Notes under the pieces: model-generated
Database searches by the model: none
What the model was told of the DNA's origin: nothing
What the model saw: only the letters and a program-made list of their open reading frames with translations
DNA from: Hepsetus odoe
Lineage: Eukaryota > Chordata > Actinopteri > Characiformes > Hepsetidae
Assembly: GCA_017165825.1 (NCBI GenBank)
Contig: CM029367.1
Location: 17,870,281 to 17,934,280, forward strand
Length of the DNA: 64,000 nucleotides
Reading direction: 5' to 3'
In this document: one piece after another, positions 48,690 to 60,321 of the stretch
Layout: every line of letters starts with the position of its first letter
How positions within the stretch are numbered: position 1 is the first letter of the stretch
Program-made: the position numbers and the translations under genes

Positions 48690-49779
48690 TCTGTCATTTC
48701 TGTGTACTGCAAGCTTTGCTTCCCTTTGGTTGGTCAATATTTCCAGCTCTGCCGCTATGGTATTTGTCTTTCCTGGGGAGCAGTGATGGTATGAGCGCTG
48801 CTGAAACCAAACTGAACAAGGAAGTTTTGAGTGTCCTTAAAGGAAGGAGCACTTTGCAGCTTTTGTAGTCCACTTCCTGTATTCTTTCTATCAAGTTCAA
48901 GGCATGTCAAATGGGACCTGTCCCCCACAATGAGAATAACATCCTATAAAGTCATTGAAACATTTCTGATGTAATGCTTTAGACCCCCTGGTCACATGGT
49001 GCAGGTTTCTTATTGTGTGTTGCTTCCCTTTGTAAATCATTCATTTAAGAGAAATGCAGACTCAACATTAAAAACTGAACTGACTTAAAGAACAGCTGAG
49101 TGTGATGTGGGCCTGCCGCAGCAGCTTGAGAGATGTTGCTGTTTGTGGCGATGCTTGAAATGTTTTGATTAATAACTAATAATTAATATGCAAATAAAAG
49201 TCACAGCTGTTTTTGTAAAACAACATTTCTTTTAATGGTTCACCCTAGATAATGTAAATTCAGCTTACATTTACATTTTCATGTGAGCAGCTAAAGCTTC
49301 CTCATTATTTCTTAATATCACAACCTGTCTGATACGACATCTGACTTAGCTCAGAAAGGTGATTCAGACTGAAATGAACAAATAAGGCCCTTGATGAGCA
49401 CGGCTACAGAGCCTCCATTTGTCTGCTTCTGGATCTCTATTCTGTCAAAGAGTAACAAACCTTTTTTATATTCAAATTCAAAGTTCTATTCAAAATTTAG
49501 ATTAAAATGCGATTCTGTATTTAGAATGAAAGCCCAGTTATAAATGAATAGATTTTAATATTCCTTCAAAATGTACTTTGTGTAAATGTAAATTAATACT
49601 TATGAATAATTGATGTAAGTATACATTATTAAAGAGTGCAAGGGTGCTTGTACAGTTGTATTTTTGTGCAAGATGTAAATATATGTAAAGGTTTAGGTTT
49701 AAATTTTTTTCCTCGCGAGCGTCACTGAGTATTTGAGATGTTTTTTTTTTTATTGAATAGAAGAAGGAATTTCCCCTCG

Positions 49780-50242
49780 GCTCTTCTGCGCAAATCCGTG
49801 CAGTGTTGACGCTCCCAGCGAGTCAACAGCTGCGCCGCTCTGACAGCTCGCCGAGCAGAGGGCGCAGTGAGCAGCCAGGAGAGTGTCAAATGGACTCCGG
49901 AGACGAGTTAGAGCTCTTTCACACTCCTCCGCTCACTGACAGGCGGTGTCCGTCGACGTCTCCAGTCGGAGCACCTGGACGAGCTGTGCCCGCCCGGACC
50001 CTTTTGAACGGTGGAGAGGAGAGAAGGGAGGGGACGCAGCCGAGCCCTCCCCCTCTCGGAGTTTGTGAATGAACTTCAGGGAGGGTGGGAGGTGTGGTCG
50101 AGTGTAGCGGGGGTGGGAATGTGGCCGGTCCACTTTAGAGCCAGAAGAACCAGCGGCGATTCAGGGACGGGCAGGTTTGAAGGAGCGCCGACACTGACCG
50201 CGCTGAAGGTCTCAGGTTCAGGACTCTCCTGCTGTGGACACG
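49780..50242 (+). promoter_or_regulatory. IPMK GC-rich promoter and 5' leader
   Basis: CpG-rich block (for example GACGCTCCCAGCGAG and TGCGCCGCTCTGACAGCTCGCCGAG) immediately before the IPMK start; contains the upstream ORF at 49890-50072. Confidence 0.5.
49890..50072 (+). other. Upstream ORF of 60 codons in the IPMK leader
   Basis: ATG in a fair context (TCAAATGG) opening a frame MDSGDELELFHTPPLTDRR... that ends 170 bases before the IPMK ATG and in a different frame. Either a regulatory uORF, if transcription starts upstream, or promoter sequence with a chance frame. No recognised protein family. Confidence 0.3.
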
Positions 50243-50822
50243 ATGGAGCTGGACGGACCTGCGGACAGTGGGACGGACCAGACCGAGCCCAGTCCGGGCG
50301 GCTGCGTCCCGCTGCCTCACCAGGTGGCCGGACACAAGCATGGCATCGATACAGTGGGTCAGTCCCCCAAACACTAACTCTTCCTCCCCTCTCTCACTCT
50401 CTCACTCTCTCAGGAAGAGTGTATAGACGAGTAGATGAAGAGATTACAGCCAAGGAGGAAATGTCACTCTGCTGGAAGATCTGCTGCAGTTCAGCACCTT
50501 ACAGCTCGTCTTTGCAGCTCTTTGACTTTCCTTTCCTTTGACTCAAACTCTAACAGCTGATATTAAGATGCTGGTGTTATTTGAACTCCTCTGCCCTCTC
50601 TGTGCTGGTCCTTTCTGTCCCTGCTCTTAATTCAGTCGAGGCTCTAGACTCCTTTCTCACAGATCTAACACCCATGTCCTGCCGAAACAGAGGGATGTCC
50701 TCCAGCATGATCGGGGTGGGCAATACGGTGGTATTCTTCATCGCCATCGTTCAGCACGATATTCTTTTCTGTGAATATTTTCTGGTATCGTCTCTCATTG
50801 AAGAACACTCACCAGCTGCATG

Positions 50823-50855
<33 letters not shown>

Positions 50856-53800
50856 TAAGGGAGCATACTTAGTTCGGGTTAACTTAATTTAGTGTTCTGG
50901 GAGATTCTAATGCAAAAATGGAGTTCATCATTTTTGTGGTACTAATAAAAAACAATATGATATTGTTTCGTGAAAGGATGCACTGTTTTTGCTGTATTGC
51001 CCGACCCTTTTGCAGGGGGATCTTTATCATCTGTCTTTCTATTTGAATTGATGAGCAATGAGTGAGTGGGCGCGTGAAGGGTTGGGCTGGGCTTTGTTTT
51101 CTTGGGAGTATCTGTTCAGCAGAGCTCAGTATTGTCACTGTTGATCCATGGGTTATGGCTAAAGCAGATCTGATCTGATCTGACAACTAAAGACCTAGAT
51201 ATGGACAGTAATGGGAAAAGACTTGTGTATCTTGTACTTGTGAAGTGTGTATCTCATTTCCCAGCCACTAGAGAGGCACAAGCCAATGTATTTCTTCGGG
51301 TTGGGCCCAAGCCCGGATGAATGTGGAGGGTTACGTCAGGAAGGGCATCCGGTGTAAAATTTATACCGGATCGGTCGAGTCCCAGGGTAACAATGACCGC
51401 CACCAGTACTAGCCAAAAGGGTGCTGGTGGAAATTGGGCTACTATTGGCAGATAGTAGGATTAGAGGCAGGAGGAGAGAAGGAAGGGAAGGGAACTTTGA
51501 ATGTTAAAGGGAGAGAGTTAGCTGATATGATTGAGAGAAGAATGGTTGATATTTTGTAGTGGAGGAGGGTTTCAATTCAGTGGTAGTCAGCGGTGGCCTA
51601 GTGGTTAGGGAGTTTCCCCTGCACTGGAAGATTGTGGGTTTGATTTCCTCACCAGTAGGTTGCCCTGAGGTACCCTTGAGCAAGGTTCACTGTGTTCTGT
51701 GCTGTGACCTCGCAATGACAAGGGTTGTCAAAAAAAAAAAATTGTTTTACCATGGTGTGGATGGAAAGAGAAAGTGGAGATTGGTGCATACTTTAATCGA
51801 CATGTTGGCAAGGGGACAGAGGTGATGAGGAGGTGATATGGTATCAAGAGGTATGCTGAAGGTCAGATGGTTGTAGATTTTGCAAAAAAATGGAAATGGC
51901 TGTAGTTAATACTTATTTTAAGAAGAGGGAGGAGCACAGGGTGACGCAAGAGTGGAGGAAGATGCTCACAGGTGGATTATAGCCATTGCAGGAGGGTTAG
52001 TCTGAAGGAGATTGGAGACTGCAAAGTAGTGACAGGGGAGAGTGAAGCTAAACAGCATAGGACGGTGGTCTGTAGGACCTTGGAAGTCAAGAAGAGGAGG
52101 AAAGTGAGGGCAGAGTCGATGATCAAAGAGTGAAAACTGAAGAAGGAGGAATGCAAGGTGGAATTCAGGCAGGAGTTAACCTGGGCACTGGGAGGTAATG
52201 AAGAGTTACCAGATTGCTGGGAAACTGCAGCAAAAGTGGTAAAGGAGAGAGCTAGAAAGGTACTTGGTGTGACATCTGGAAGGGAGAAGGAGGATAATGA
52301 AACCTGGGGGTGGAACCCAGAAGTTGAGGAATGTATACAGAAGAAGAGGCAAGTGGAGAAGAAATGTGATGGTCAGAGAGATGAATAAAGTAGACAGGAG
52401 TTCAAGTCAATGAAGATGAAGTGCAGGGCAAAGAAAGCAGTGACGAAGGCTAAAGATAAGGTGTTTGGTGAATTGTGTGAGAGGTTGAATGTTAAGGAGG
52501 GGGAAAAGGACCTATATGGATTAACTAGACAGAAAGTCAGATCTGAAAAAGATGTGTGAGTACATGAGTGTGAATGAAAGGGAGAAAAGTGGAGTGGTTA
52601 GGATTGAGGGAGTAGAGGTGACAAAGGTGGAGGAATTTAAATACTGGGGATCAGCAGTTCAGAGAAACGGGGGGTGTGGAGGAATGATGTGTGACATGAG
52701 TACCAGCAAGAGAAAAAGGCATGGTTTACAGGATGGTAGTGAGTCCAGCCATGCTATATGGGCTGGAGACTACTGGGGCTGAGGAAAAGACAGGAAAAGT
52801 GTTAAATGATAACAGTTAAAGTGATAACATTTTCATTGGATATGACGAGGATGGACAGGATTAGAGATAACTATAGAGTTCAGGTTGGACGTTTTAGAGA
52901 CAAAGTCAGAGGAGCAAAGTTGCGTTGGTTTGGACATGTTCGGAGGAGAGACGAGGAGAAGGATGCTGAGGTTTGAGCTTCCCAAAAAGTGGAAGGTGAG
53001 AGAGGAAGTTTATAGGTGTGGTGAGAGAAGACATGTAGGCAATTGGTTTGAAGGAGGAAGATGCAGAGGGTAGGAAGAAATGGAGGTGGTTGATCCACTG
53101 TGGTGACCCCTAACGGGAGCAGCTTAAGGAAGAAGATCCACCTAATGCTGCTAACACAGCAAGCATCAGCTTTGATGCCAGGATTAAACTAGATGGATCA
53201 CATGGTTGTTTAATTAACATCTTTGACCACTACAAAGAGAAAGTGCAGAGGTTTATACATTTTCTCTTTTGTGCATGATTCACTGCACTCTGTGTAGGTC
53301 AGGGGGTTTCAGTCTGGTCCTTGAAAATCCCCTGCTAATTGACATTTTCCTTATAGTTCAATTCTGTTTCATTTCTTTTGCACTAGGATTTGAGATGCAG
53401 CATTAATTCTTCTGTATTTATTATGTCATGACAGCATGCAGTAAATTGTAGTTTTTGTAATTGTAGCACCCTACAATCTGGTCATTTCACAATGTTTCGG
53501 AAATTAAGCCAAAATTCTTTTTTTTAATCAATTAATTTCATTCTGAAAGTAAAAATGTAATCAACATTTCTAAACTATGTTATTTTACATTTTACCTCAT
53601 GTTTTATGACGGCAGTAAATGGTCAAAACGGTTGCATCAATAGCCACTCTATCATATCATATTTGTGTGTAATTGCTCAGGTATCCTGCAGCACCCTGAT
53701 GGCACAGTGTTGAAACAGCTGCAGCCTCCACCCAGAGGCCCTCGCGAGATGCACTTCTACACACAGGTAACATATTTAACTAAAAATAGGTCGGTTAGGT

Positions 53801-55353
53801 TTCAATGGCCTTCTTTATAGATGTTACAACTAACATGTTTAGAGTTATTAGAACTGTATGATATCTCTTGCTACCATCTGTTTTCTTAAGAATCATATTC
53901 ACTCTCTGTATTTTTTTTTTGTGAAGAACCTGACATCATGACATAAAGTTTATTTGTCATGTGTTCTCAAGGTTTATGATGAAGACTGCAGAGATCCACA
54001 GCTACTGGCCCTACAGTGTCATCTGCCTAAATACTATGGCACATGGGCATCGCCGGAATCACCAAATAGTGAGATAAGATCCATCTGTCAGCACCGCTAG
54101 TTATTAATATAGAATAGCAACTCAGTTATTTACTTTTATGTCTGGCATCAAGATCAGCATCAATAACACACAGGACTGTTTACATATCCATGCTAGTAGT
54201 TTTTAGTCTTTTTAGTCTGTGCTTTTTTTTTTTATACAAGTTTACAGAAGGCAAACTCATGTCAGCATGTGATTAATGATTAAGGGAGTAACAGAATAAC
54301 TGATTAACTTGATAAAAAGGGTACCTCAGGGCAACCTCTTGGTCTGGGATTTGAACCCACAACCTTCTGATCCTGGGGCCAATTCCCTAATCGCTAGGCC
54401 ACCGCTACCTTATATGGTAGTTGGAAGAGCTGTCTGTGTGATAGTTTTAGACTTTAAACCAGGTGTGACTGTACCAATTATGGCAAACATAATAAAGCAC
54501 TTTGGCTTAGGGACTCTAATCAGCTGACCATGTCCGGCCTTTCAGTGACTGTTGACATGACTAAAAAAAATCAACTTGGTATAGACTCTTATCAGACTCT
54601 CGCAACAGAGCAACTGTGGCCCAGCCCTATGGAATTGCACTCATTATCATTATGGCCAGCAGTCTCATGTTAAATTAAAATGATTGTAAAAGGAATCTGT
54701 TTTTGTTTAAAGCAAGGCTTAATTTTACATTCTGTTACCTGTGGCTACTTTCTCTTATGAGCTTAGACCTCTCCATGTTACACCCACAAATGTTTTCTAC
54801 AGTTTTGAGGATTGACCAGCAAACAATGGTGAAACATTTTTCAAGCTAAAGAGAATCCATAGCACAGTCTAGACATTTAGAGAGGGCTATTTATTTCAAA
54901 TGGTATTTATTTAGTGTTGTATGCTTATGTCAAAATATTTTGTTGTGCAATATGATGTCAGCATATTGACACATCTGTTGTCGTTTTCATCCTCTTCAGT
55001 GTAATTTCAGTTCGCTACAGCACAGTCAAGTTCTGTAGAGAAGTATTGTAACCTGGTAACTCATTGTACAGGCAATCCTCTCTCCAACCTAAACACAAAC
55101 AACCCAGACCCAAACAAATCCTCGTCTCTGTACTGAATCTGTGCAAAAAAAAAAAAAAATCTTTTTCTGCCTTAGAGTTATATCTGAAGCTAGAGGATGT
55201 GACCCGACGGTTTTCCCATCCGTGTATCATGGATATAAAGATCGGGAGGAAGAGCTATGACCCGTTTGCCTCACGAGAGAAACGCGAAGAGCAGATTCGA
55301 AAGTATCCTCCAATGGAGGAGATTGGCTTCCTTCTTCTTGGGATGAGGGTGAG

Positions 55354-55402
<49 letters not shown>

Positions 55403-58400
55403 AAGTAAATAGTTTGACAAAAAGGAAATTAATGCAATTTCCCCCCTTTTTTCAATTGTACTTCATTAGCCAAAGCAGTCTTGCTTTAACAAACAGCCTC
55501 ACAGGGCTCTTAGTCTCAATTCCCCATAATCATATTCTTTTCTTAGTTGGTTGTTCTTACACTTCTTGCATCTGTTTATTTACAAATTCATTGGTGGTCT
55601 TTTACCCCTCAAGCTTTAGGCTTATTCTGTTTTTAACTTTAAGGTATTTTATTTTGCAAATACTACAGATTCAGTACTACACCGTGTGCACAATTATTAG
55701 GCAAGTGAGCATTGCATATATTCCATCTCCAAGCTGTATAAACTTGAATGCTAATTGGATTTAAGCAGGTCAAGTGATGTGTATTTTTGAATTGAGGGAG
55801 GGTGTGGCCTAAGGAGAGCATGAACCTATATCAGGGTGTACAAAATTATTAGTCAGCATCTTTTCCTCCTCAGGCAAAATGGACAAAAAAAAAAAAAAGA
55901 AACAGAAGTGACTCTGAAAAGGCAAAGATTTTAAAAAGTCTTTCAGAGGGATGCAACAATCTTGAAACTGCTAAGATATTTGGGCGTGATCACAGAACCA
56001 TCAAACAGCTTGTTGCAAATAGTCAACAGGCTCGCAAGAAATGTGTTGAGGAAAAAAAGATTCAGTTTAACTGCCAAAGATTTGAGGAGAATCAAACATG
56101 AAGCTTCCAGGAACCGATGATCCTCCAGTGCTGTCATATTCCAGAACTGAATCTACATGCAGTGCCCAGAAGTATAGTTCAGAAGGAGTTCAGCGCTCAG
56201 AGACATGGCCAAGGTAAGGAAGGACTGGGCCAAAAATATCTCAAGACAGTTGTGCAATAATTCTGCACATTAATAGTTGCCTAATAATTGTACACACATA
56301 TGTATCACCTGAGAATATTTACACTAACATTTCCTTTGTAGAACATTCAGGTTTCAGGGTTGTTAACATTTTTGGATTGACTGATAGCACTGGATTTATT
56401 ATACTGTGCACATAGTGTACTATGGAACTGTTATATACATACATATTTTTATGAAGATGAAGAACTTATGGTATTTAAGATTCAAGGGGATATCTATCCA
56501 TATATATATATATAAATATATGCATGCACACACACACAGCCTTTGTTTGGTAGAAATGCACATAAAAAAAAAAGTACCTAATTTTACTTATTGGTAGGTA
56601 TATTAAAGCTGTCATGCTTAGCACTTTGTTGCATATACATTGCATGTAATGACTGTTTTATGTCCATGTGCTGATGATTTTCTATGGTGATGGTCTACTA
56701 AGCCTCTAATGCACCCACCTGATTGTTCTGGGGGCTTGTTCTCTTTAAGTTCCTTCTTCAGCACATGGAAGGCATGCTCATTTGGTTTTAAATCAGGTGA
56801 CTGGCTTGGTGATTCAAGGATTTTTTTAGCTCTCTTGTACACCTCAGAATTCATTGTGCAGTTGCTGTCAGCAGTAACACCACTGGACAGTTTCTTCTTG
56901 TCTCCACACTTTTGTTTTGCCATCACTCTGATAGAGGTTAGTCTTGGTCTTCTTTCCAGAACTTTTTCTAAAATTCTGCAGGCTCTTTTAAGAACTTTTT
57001 TTGCAAACTTTAATCTGGCCATCCTGTTTTTGTGGCTTACTAGTGGTTTGCATCTTGCAATGTAGCCTCAGTATTTTTGTTCCTGAAGTCATCTGCGGAT
57101 AGTAGTCTGACAAAGACACAGCTGCCTCCTGAAGACAGTTTCTGATCTGATTTGGGGATTTTTCTTCACCATAGTGAGTCATCAGCTGGCGTGGCCGTGG
57201 TCTAGTGGTAGGGTACTTGCATACGGACCTATGGGTCAAGAAGTCGCAGTTCCCACTAGCACTGCCACCATTGGGTTCCTGTCCCTTAACCCTGAATAGC
57301 TCTAGGGGGGACTTTCCCTGTAGTTAGGACATGGAAGTCATCTGGATAAGAGCGTCTACTTAATGCCGCAGATGTATTCAGCTGTGGAGGTCTTCCTTGG
57401 CCCACTAGTCCTTTGCAATTACAGAGCTCTCCAGTGCATTCTTTCATTTCATTCATTCTTTCTCAGGTTACTTGATTTTCATTGGCACAGCTTATCTCCT
57501 CATGTTTAACAGCCAAACGGTAGAAGCAGGTATAAACATCTTCCTGCATTCATTAAGCAATTAAACACACCTGAGTGTCAGAAGTACCTGTAAAGCCAAG
57601 CATTATGGTACCCTGAAATGAAGGGGACTGTTGTAATTTCTACATGGTGAAACTGAAATGTATGGGACTAACTTTAACTTAAACTGAAGTCTGGAAAGTG
57701 CATCACATCTGAACTGTTTGATTTTAAATTTTACTCTGAAGAAAAATGTCTTTGTCCCATACATATCATTCATCTTTTATGCTCACATTTCTGCAGTGAC
57801 CATGTGATCATATTTTAACAGTGAAGAAATAGTACCTCACAAACTGAACAAACCAATGTCTTTCTGTGCTGTGCTTGTTCATGCAAAGATCATTTATAAA
57901 CAATGCAAAAGGAGATAAAGAGGCAACACAGTGGCTTATGTCTGCTGGGATGACACATGTTTAATGAGGCAGTTTTCTTGGCTGTCACTGATGCACTGGG
58001 ATGACTAAGAAGTGTCTTCTCTCTTATTTTTCAATCAGTAATCTCATCTCACTATAAAATGTCTCTGCCATAGTTGATGGATATTGTCCCTGGTACTATC
58101 ACTAAACATACATTATTAAATCTCGTTAACTTTTTTTTTTTGGTTCTGTGTCAAAGATGGTGGTCTGAATGCTAAACATATTTGAACAAAGCACAACAAT
58201 GAACTATTTTCTGAATTTATTTGTTCCAAGTACATCCTTATACGCCCTTTCAGACAACAAACATAATTAACTTCATGAACTACTTTTAGAACAAAGGCAA
58301 AAGGATGTAAATGTGATTTAAAACTGAACCCTAATGCTTTAACTTTTTTTCACCATAATACTTATTCCTAAACTTTGTACAGCAGAAATGTTAAGTCACT

Positions 58401-59171
58401 ACTGTCTGTTTATAATTGTTTGCTATCTGGGTGTTTTACTAGTCAATGGGTGCTGTTGTTGTTTATGTACCTGATGACACCTCAAACCTACCACTGAGAG
58501 CAAAAACCAATGTGACTTAACAACTGTTAGCTTGATAGGGGTAAGACCCATAAAAGTGCACTCACTCAAGCTTGTCCTCCTTCCAACTTTAGTGGAGAGC
58601 CCTAATCGATACTTGAAGTTCTTTTCAGGCAACTGCGTTAATTACCTGACTTGTTTTGATAATAGATGTTTGGAAAACCTCCACAAAGTGATAGATGTGG
58701 TGAGTGTGTAATCAATACATGCTGCAGATAATGCCACCTCTTGCAGCTAAAATTTACCTCTGTCCTCCCTTGCTCATGCACTGGGAGGGTAGAGATGATG
58801 GGGTTCACTGAGAATAAGATAATTGACAGTATGAACTCTAGCTTTCTCAAAAGCAGTCAGAGATACATTGACCCTTAACGATTTACTGTCTTTGTCTTCA
58901 ATAATGAACACAACCAAGCCTCTGCTAAGGCAGGTAAAGTTAGAATTTCAGAAATCAACAAAGCATGACAGTACAGTACAAAAAGCAAATGTGTAATATG
59001 TATAATGACTGCTGCAGACAGTCTGTTAAACTGTAAAGGTCAAAGTTGAATATCTATAATAATATGGCCTAAATTTGGATTCTGTTATTTGGACACTAGA
59101 GGGCAGTCTCTTCCACAGTTTGAATGAATACTAGATCTTTAAGTTTTTGAAAAAAACATTTAGTAAATGTG

Positions 59172-59245
<74 letters not shown>

Positions 59246-59299
59246 AACTCTTGCATTCTTTATGAGAATTTTAATATCTAATTTCTAGTTTCAATCAGT

Positions 59300-59355
<56 letters not shown>

Positions 59356-60321
59356 TCTGCTTCTGTCTCTCTGTCACTCTGTCACTCAGAACCTCATCCC
59401 ACCTCTCTCTTTCTGTCTCTCCCCCACTTCATTCTCAGGTATACCAGGTAAATTCCAAGTCTTATATTAGTCACGACCAGTTCTATGGACGCAGTCTGAA
59501 GAGAGACACACTTAAAAGTGGTATGACTCACATTCTACTTGATAACGGTTGTAAAAGCATAATAGTGATACTTAATTTAGCATAAAATAATACTATTTAT
59601 AATAATAATAAATCATATTTAATTAATATAAAGAAGCTTACTTTTTTTTTCTTTTTCTTTTTTACAGTAGTTTAAATGCTTGTTTTTTGCAGGTTTGGCC
59701 CGCTTCTTCCATAACGGAAAGGAGCTAAGAAAGGATGCCATCTCTCTCAGCATTTGTAAAATCCGTGACATCCTGTGCTGGTTTGAGGGTCAGAAGCAGC
59801 TGCACTTCTTTGCCAGCTCTCTGCTGTTAGTGTATGAGGGCTCGGCCCATGTAGCTAACGGAACCAAGTGGAGAGAAGGCGCTCAGACAGGTCAGGAACT
59901 CGGGCAAGATGAGCCAGAGTTTAATAATAACATTCACCTCACCAACTGTAAGCCTCGGGGTCAGTGTTGCAGTTTAGCCTCTCAGAGGAGTGCTTGTAGA
60001 TGGCTAAACTGTAGTGACCTTCTGCAGGACATTCACAATATGAGGCAAGAAAATGGGATTTGGCCTCACTCTCTGTGTTACCACTTTGAACAAGCTAATA
60101 GCAATTTAGTGAAGGATGAGGAAGACACCAAAAGGATGAGAGTGGAAGACAATACAGGGATGGGAAATGGAAGGTGGAGAAATGGAGATGGAGAGCAGGA
60201 GAAAGTAGAGGTCAGGATGATTGATTTTGCCCATGTCTTTCCTAGTGATAGCCCAGACGAGGGCTACATATATGGCTTGAGGAACCTTCTTTCCATTCTG
60301 GAACAGATTCTTAAAGACTGA
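50243..60321 (+). CDS. ipmk: IPMK, inositol polyphosphate multikinase
   Basis: Nuclear/cytosolic kinase that converts InsP3/InsP4 to InsP5 and can phosphorylate PtdInsP2. Exons: 50243-50357, 53681-53766, 53972-54068, 55176-55348, 59439-59520, 59693-60321. Phases join to 393 aa (human 416). Family signature PCIMDIKIG (115-123, the PxxxDxKxG motif), ASSLLLVYEG with SSLL at 226-229, and IDF at 361-363 (VRMIDFAHVFPSDSPDEG) are all intact. GILQHPDGTVLKQLQPPPRGPRE near the N-terminus is close to human. The N-terminal leader is shorter than human (about 39 versus 63 residues before GILQ). A variable acidic insert, about 240-355, separates SSLL from IDF, as in the family. Intron 1 carries a LINE tail and a SINE; intron 4 carries two Tc1-type remnants and is edged by microsatellites. 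Confidence 0.97.
50825..50855. repeat. (ATT)n microsatellite in IPMK intron 1
   Basis: About 10 TTA/ATT units. Confidence 0.9.
51285..53135 (+). mobile_element. Decayed 3' part of a non-LTR retrotransposon (LINE)
   Basis: Translated pieces match LINE reverse-transcriptase C-terminal regions: VTKVEEFKYWGSAVQRNGGCG (52617-52680), then TRMDRIRDN and VRGAKLRWFGHVRRRDEE (about 52845-52965). The end carries the fish-LINE tail GGTGACCCCTAACGGGAGCAGC (53102-53123). Upstream GCGGGC-type text (GGCCCAAGCCCGGATGAATG, GGAAGGGCATCCGGTG) is the usual internal sequence. Many stops and frameshifts, and a SINE insertion at 51588, show it is dead. The clade is not assigned. Confidence 0.75.
51588..51732 (+). 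mobile_element. tRNA-derived SINE (family A), internally deleted, nested in the LINE
   Basis: Head AGCGGTGGCCTAGTGGTTAGG and central TTGCCCTGAGGTACCCTTGAGCAAGG run directly into the tail TTCACTGTGTTCTGTGCTGTG...GGGTTGTCA with poly(A). The middle 70 bases or so are missing. Confidence 0.8.
54319..54413 (-). mobile_element. tRNA-derived SINE (family A), partial, in IPMK intron 3
   Basis: Only the head half: GGGTACCTCAGGGCAACCTC...GAACCCACAACCTTCTGATCC...GCTAGGCCACCGCTACC. Confidence 0.75.
55357..55400. repeat. (GT)n microsatellite next to the IPMK exon 4 donor
   Basis: About 21 GT units starting 9 bases after the exon end at 55348. Confidence 0.95.
55684..56298 (+). mobile_element. Degenerate Tc1/mariner-superfamily DNA transposon (IPMK intron 4)
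   Basis: Terminal inverted repeats GTGTGCACAATTATTAGGCA at the left and GCCTAATAATTGTACACAC at the right. Between them, plus-strand transposase debris (55895-56110) decodes, with stops, to KVFQRDATILKLLRYLG followed by VITEPSNSLLQIVNRLARN, a DNA-binding HTH-like region. It resembles fish elements with a cgtgcacaattattaggcaa end. The exact family is not confirmed. Confidence 0.65.
56615..57190 (-). mobile_element. Remnant of a Tc1-like transposase (internally deleted)
   Basis: On the minus strand the frames 57239-56988 and 57022-56618 carry Tc1-like transposase phrases: LHCKMQTTSKPQKQDGQIK, VTADSNCTMNSEVYKRA, SQSPDLKPNEHAFHVLKKEL and a terminal CNVYATKC. The central catalytic DDE region is largely deleted and a frameshift divides the pieces, so it is inactive. 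Confidence 0.75.
57190..57370 (+). mobile_element. Second tRNA-derived SINE family (family B)
   Basis: Head GGCCGTGGTCTAGTGGTAGGG with a tRNA-like A-box, GCAGTTCCCACTAG in the B-box position, and the tail TCTGGATAAGAGCGTCTAC typical of fish SINEs. Inserted next to or into the Tc1 remnant. Not related to family A beyond the tRNA head. Confidence 0.65.
57371..59160. other. IPMK intron 4, no further feature seen
   Basis: AT-rich intron sequence; no exon or recognised element beyond microsatellites at its right end. Confidence 0.4.
59170..59244. repeat. (CTAT)n microsatellite
   Basis: About 18 CTAT units in IPMK intron 4, 195 bases before exon 5. Confidence 0.95.
59301..59348. repeat. (CT)n microsatellite, extended polypyrimidine tract of IPMK intron 4
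   Basis: About 24 CT units, continuing as pyrimidine-rich sequence to the acceptor at 59438. Confidence 0.95.

Larger units (their letters stand above)
47345..49889. other. CISD1 3' UTR and CISD1-IPMK gap
   Basis: No coding exon seen. AT-rich with poly(T) runs. Two plus-strand poly(A) signals (47863 and 48684) suggest short and long CISD1 3' UTRs. GC content rises after 49780 toward the IPMK promoter. Confidence 0.5.

Noticed and set aside
51559..52782. Small + frames in IPMK intron 1 as host genes
   Set aside because: They are fragments of the dead LINE reverse transcriptase and the nested SINE.
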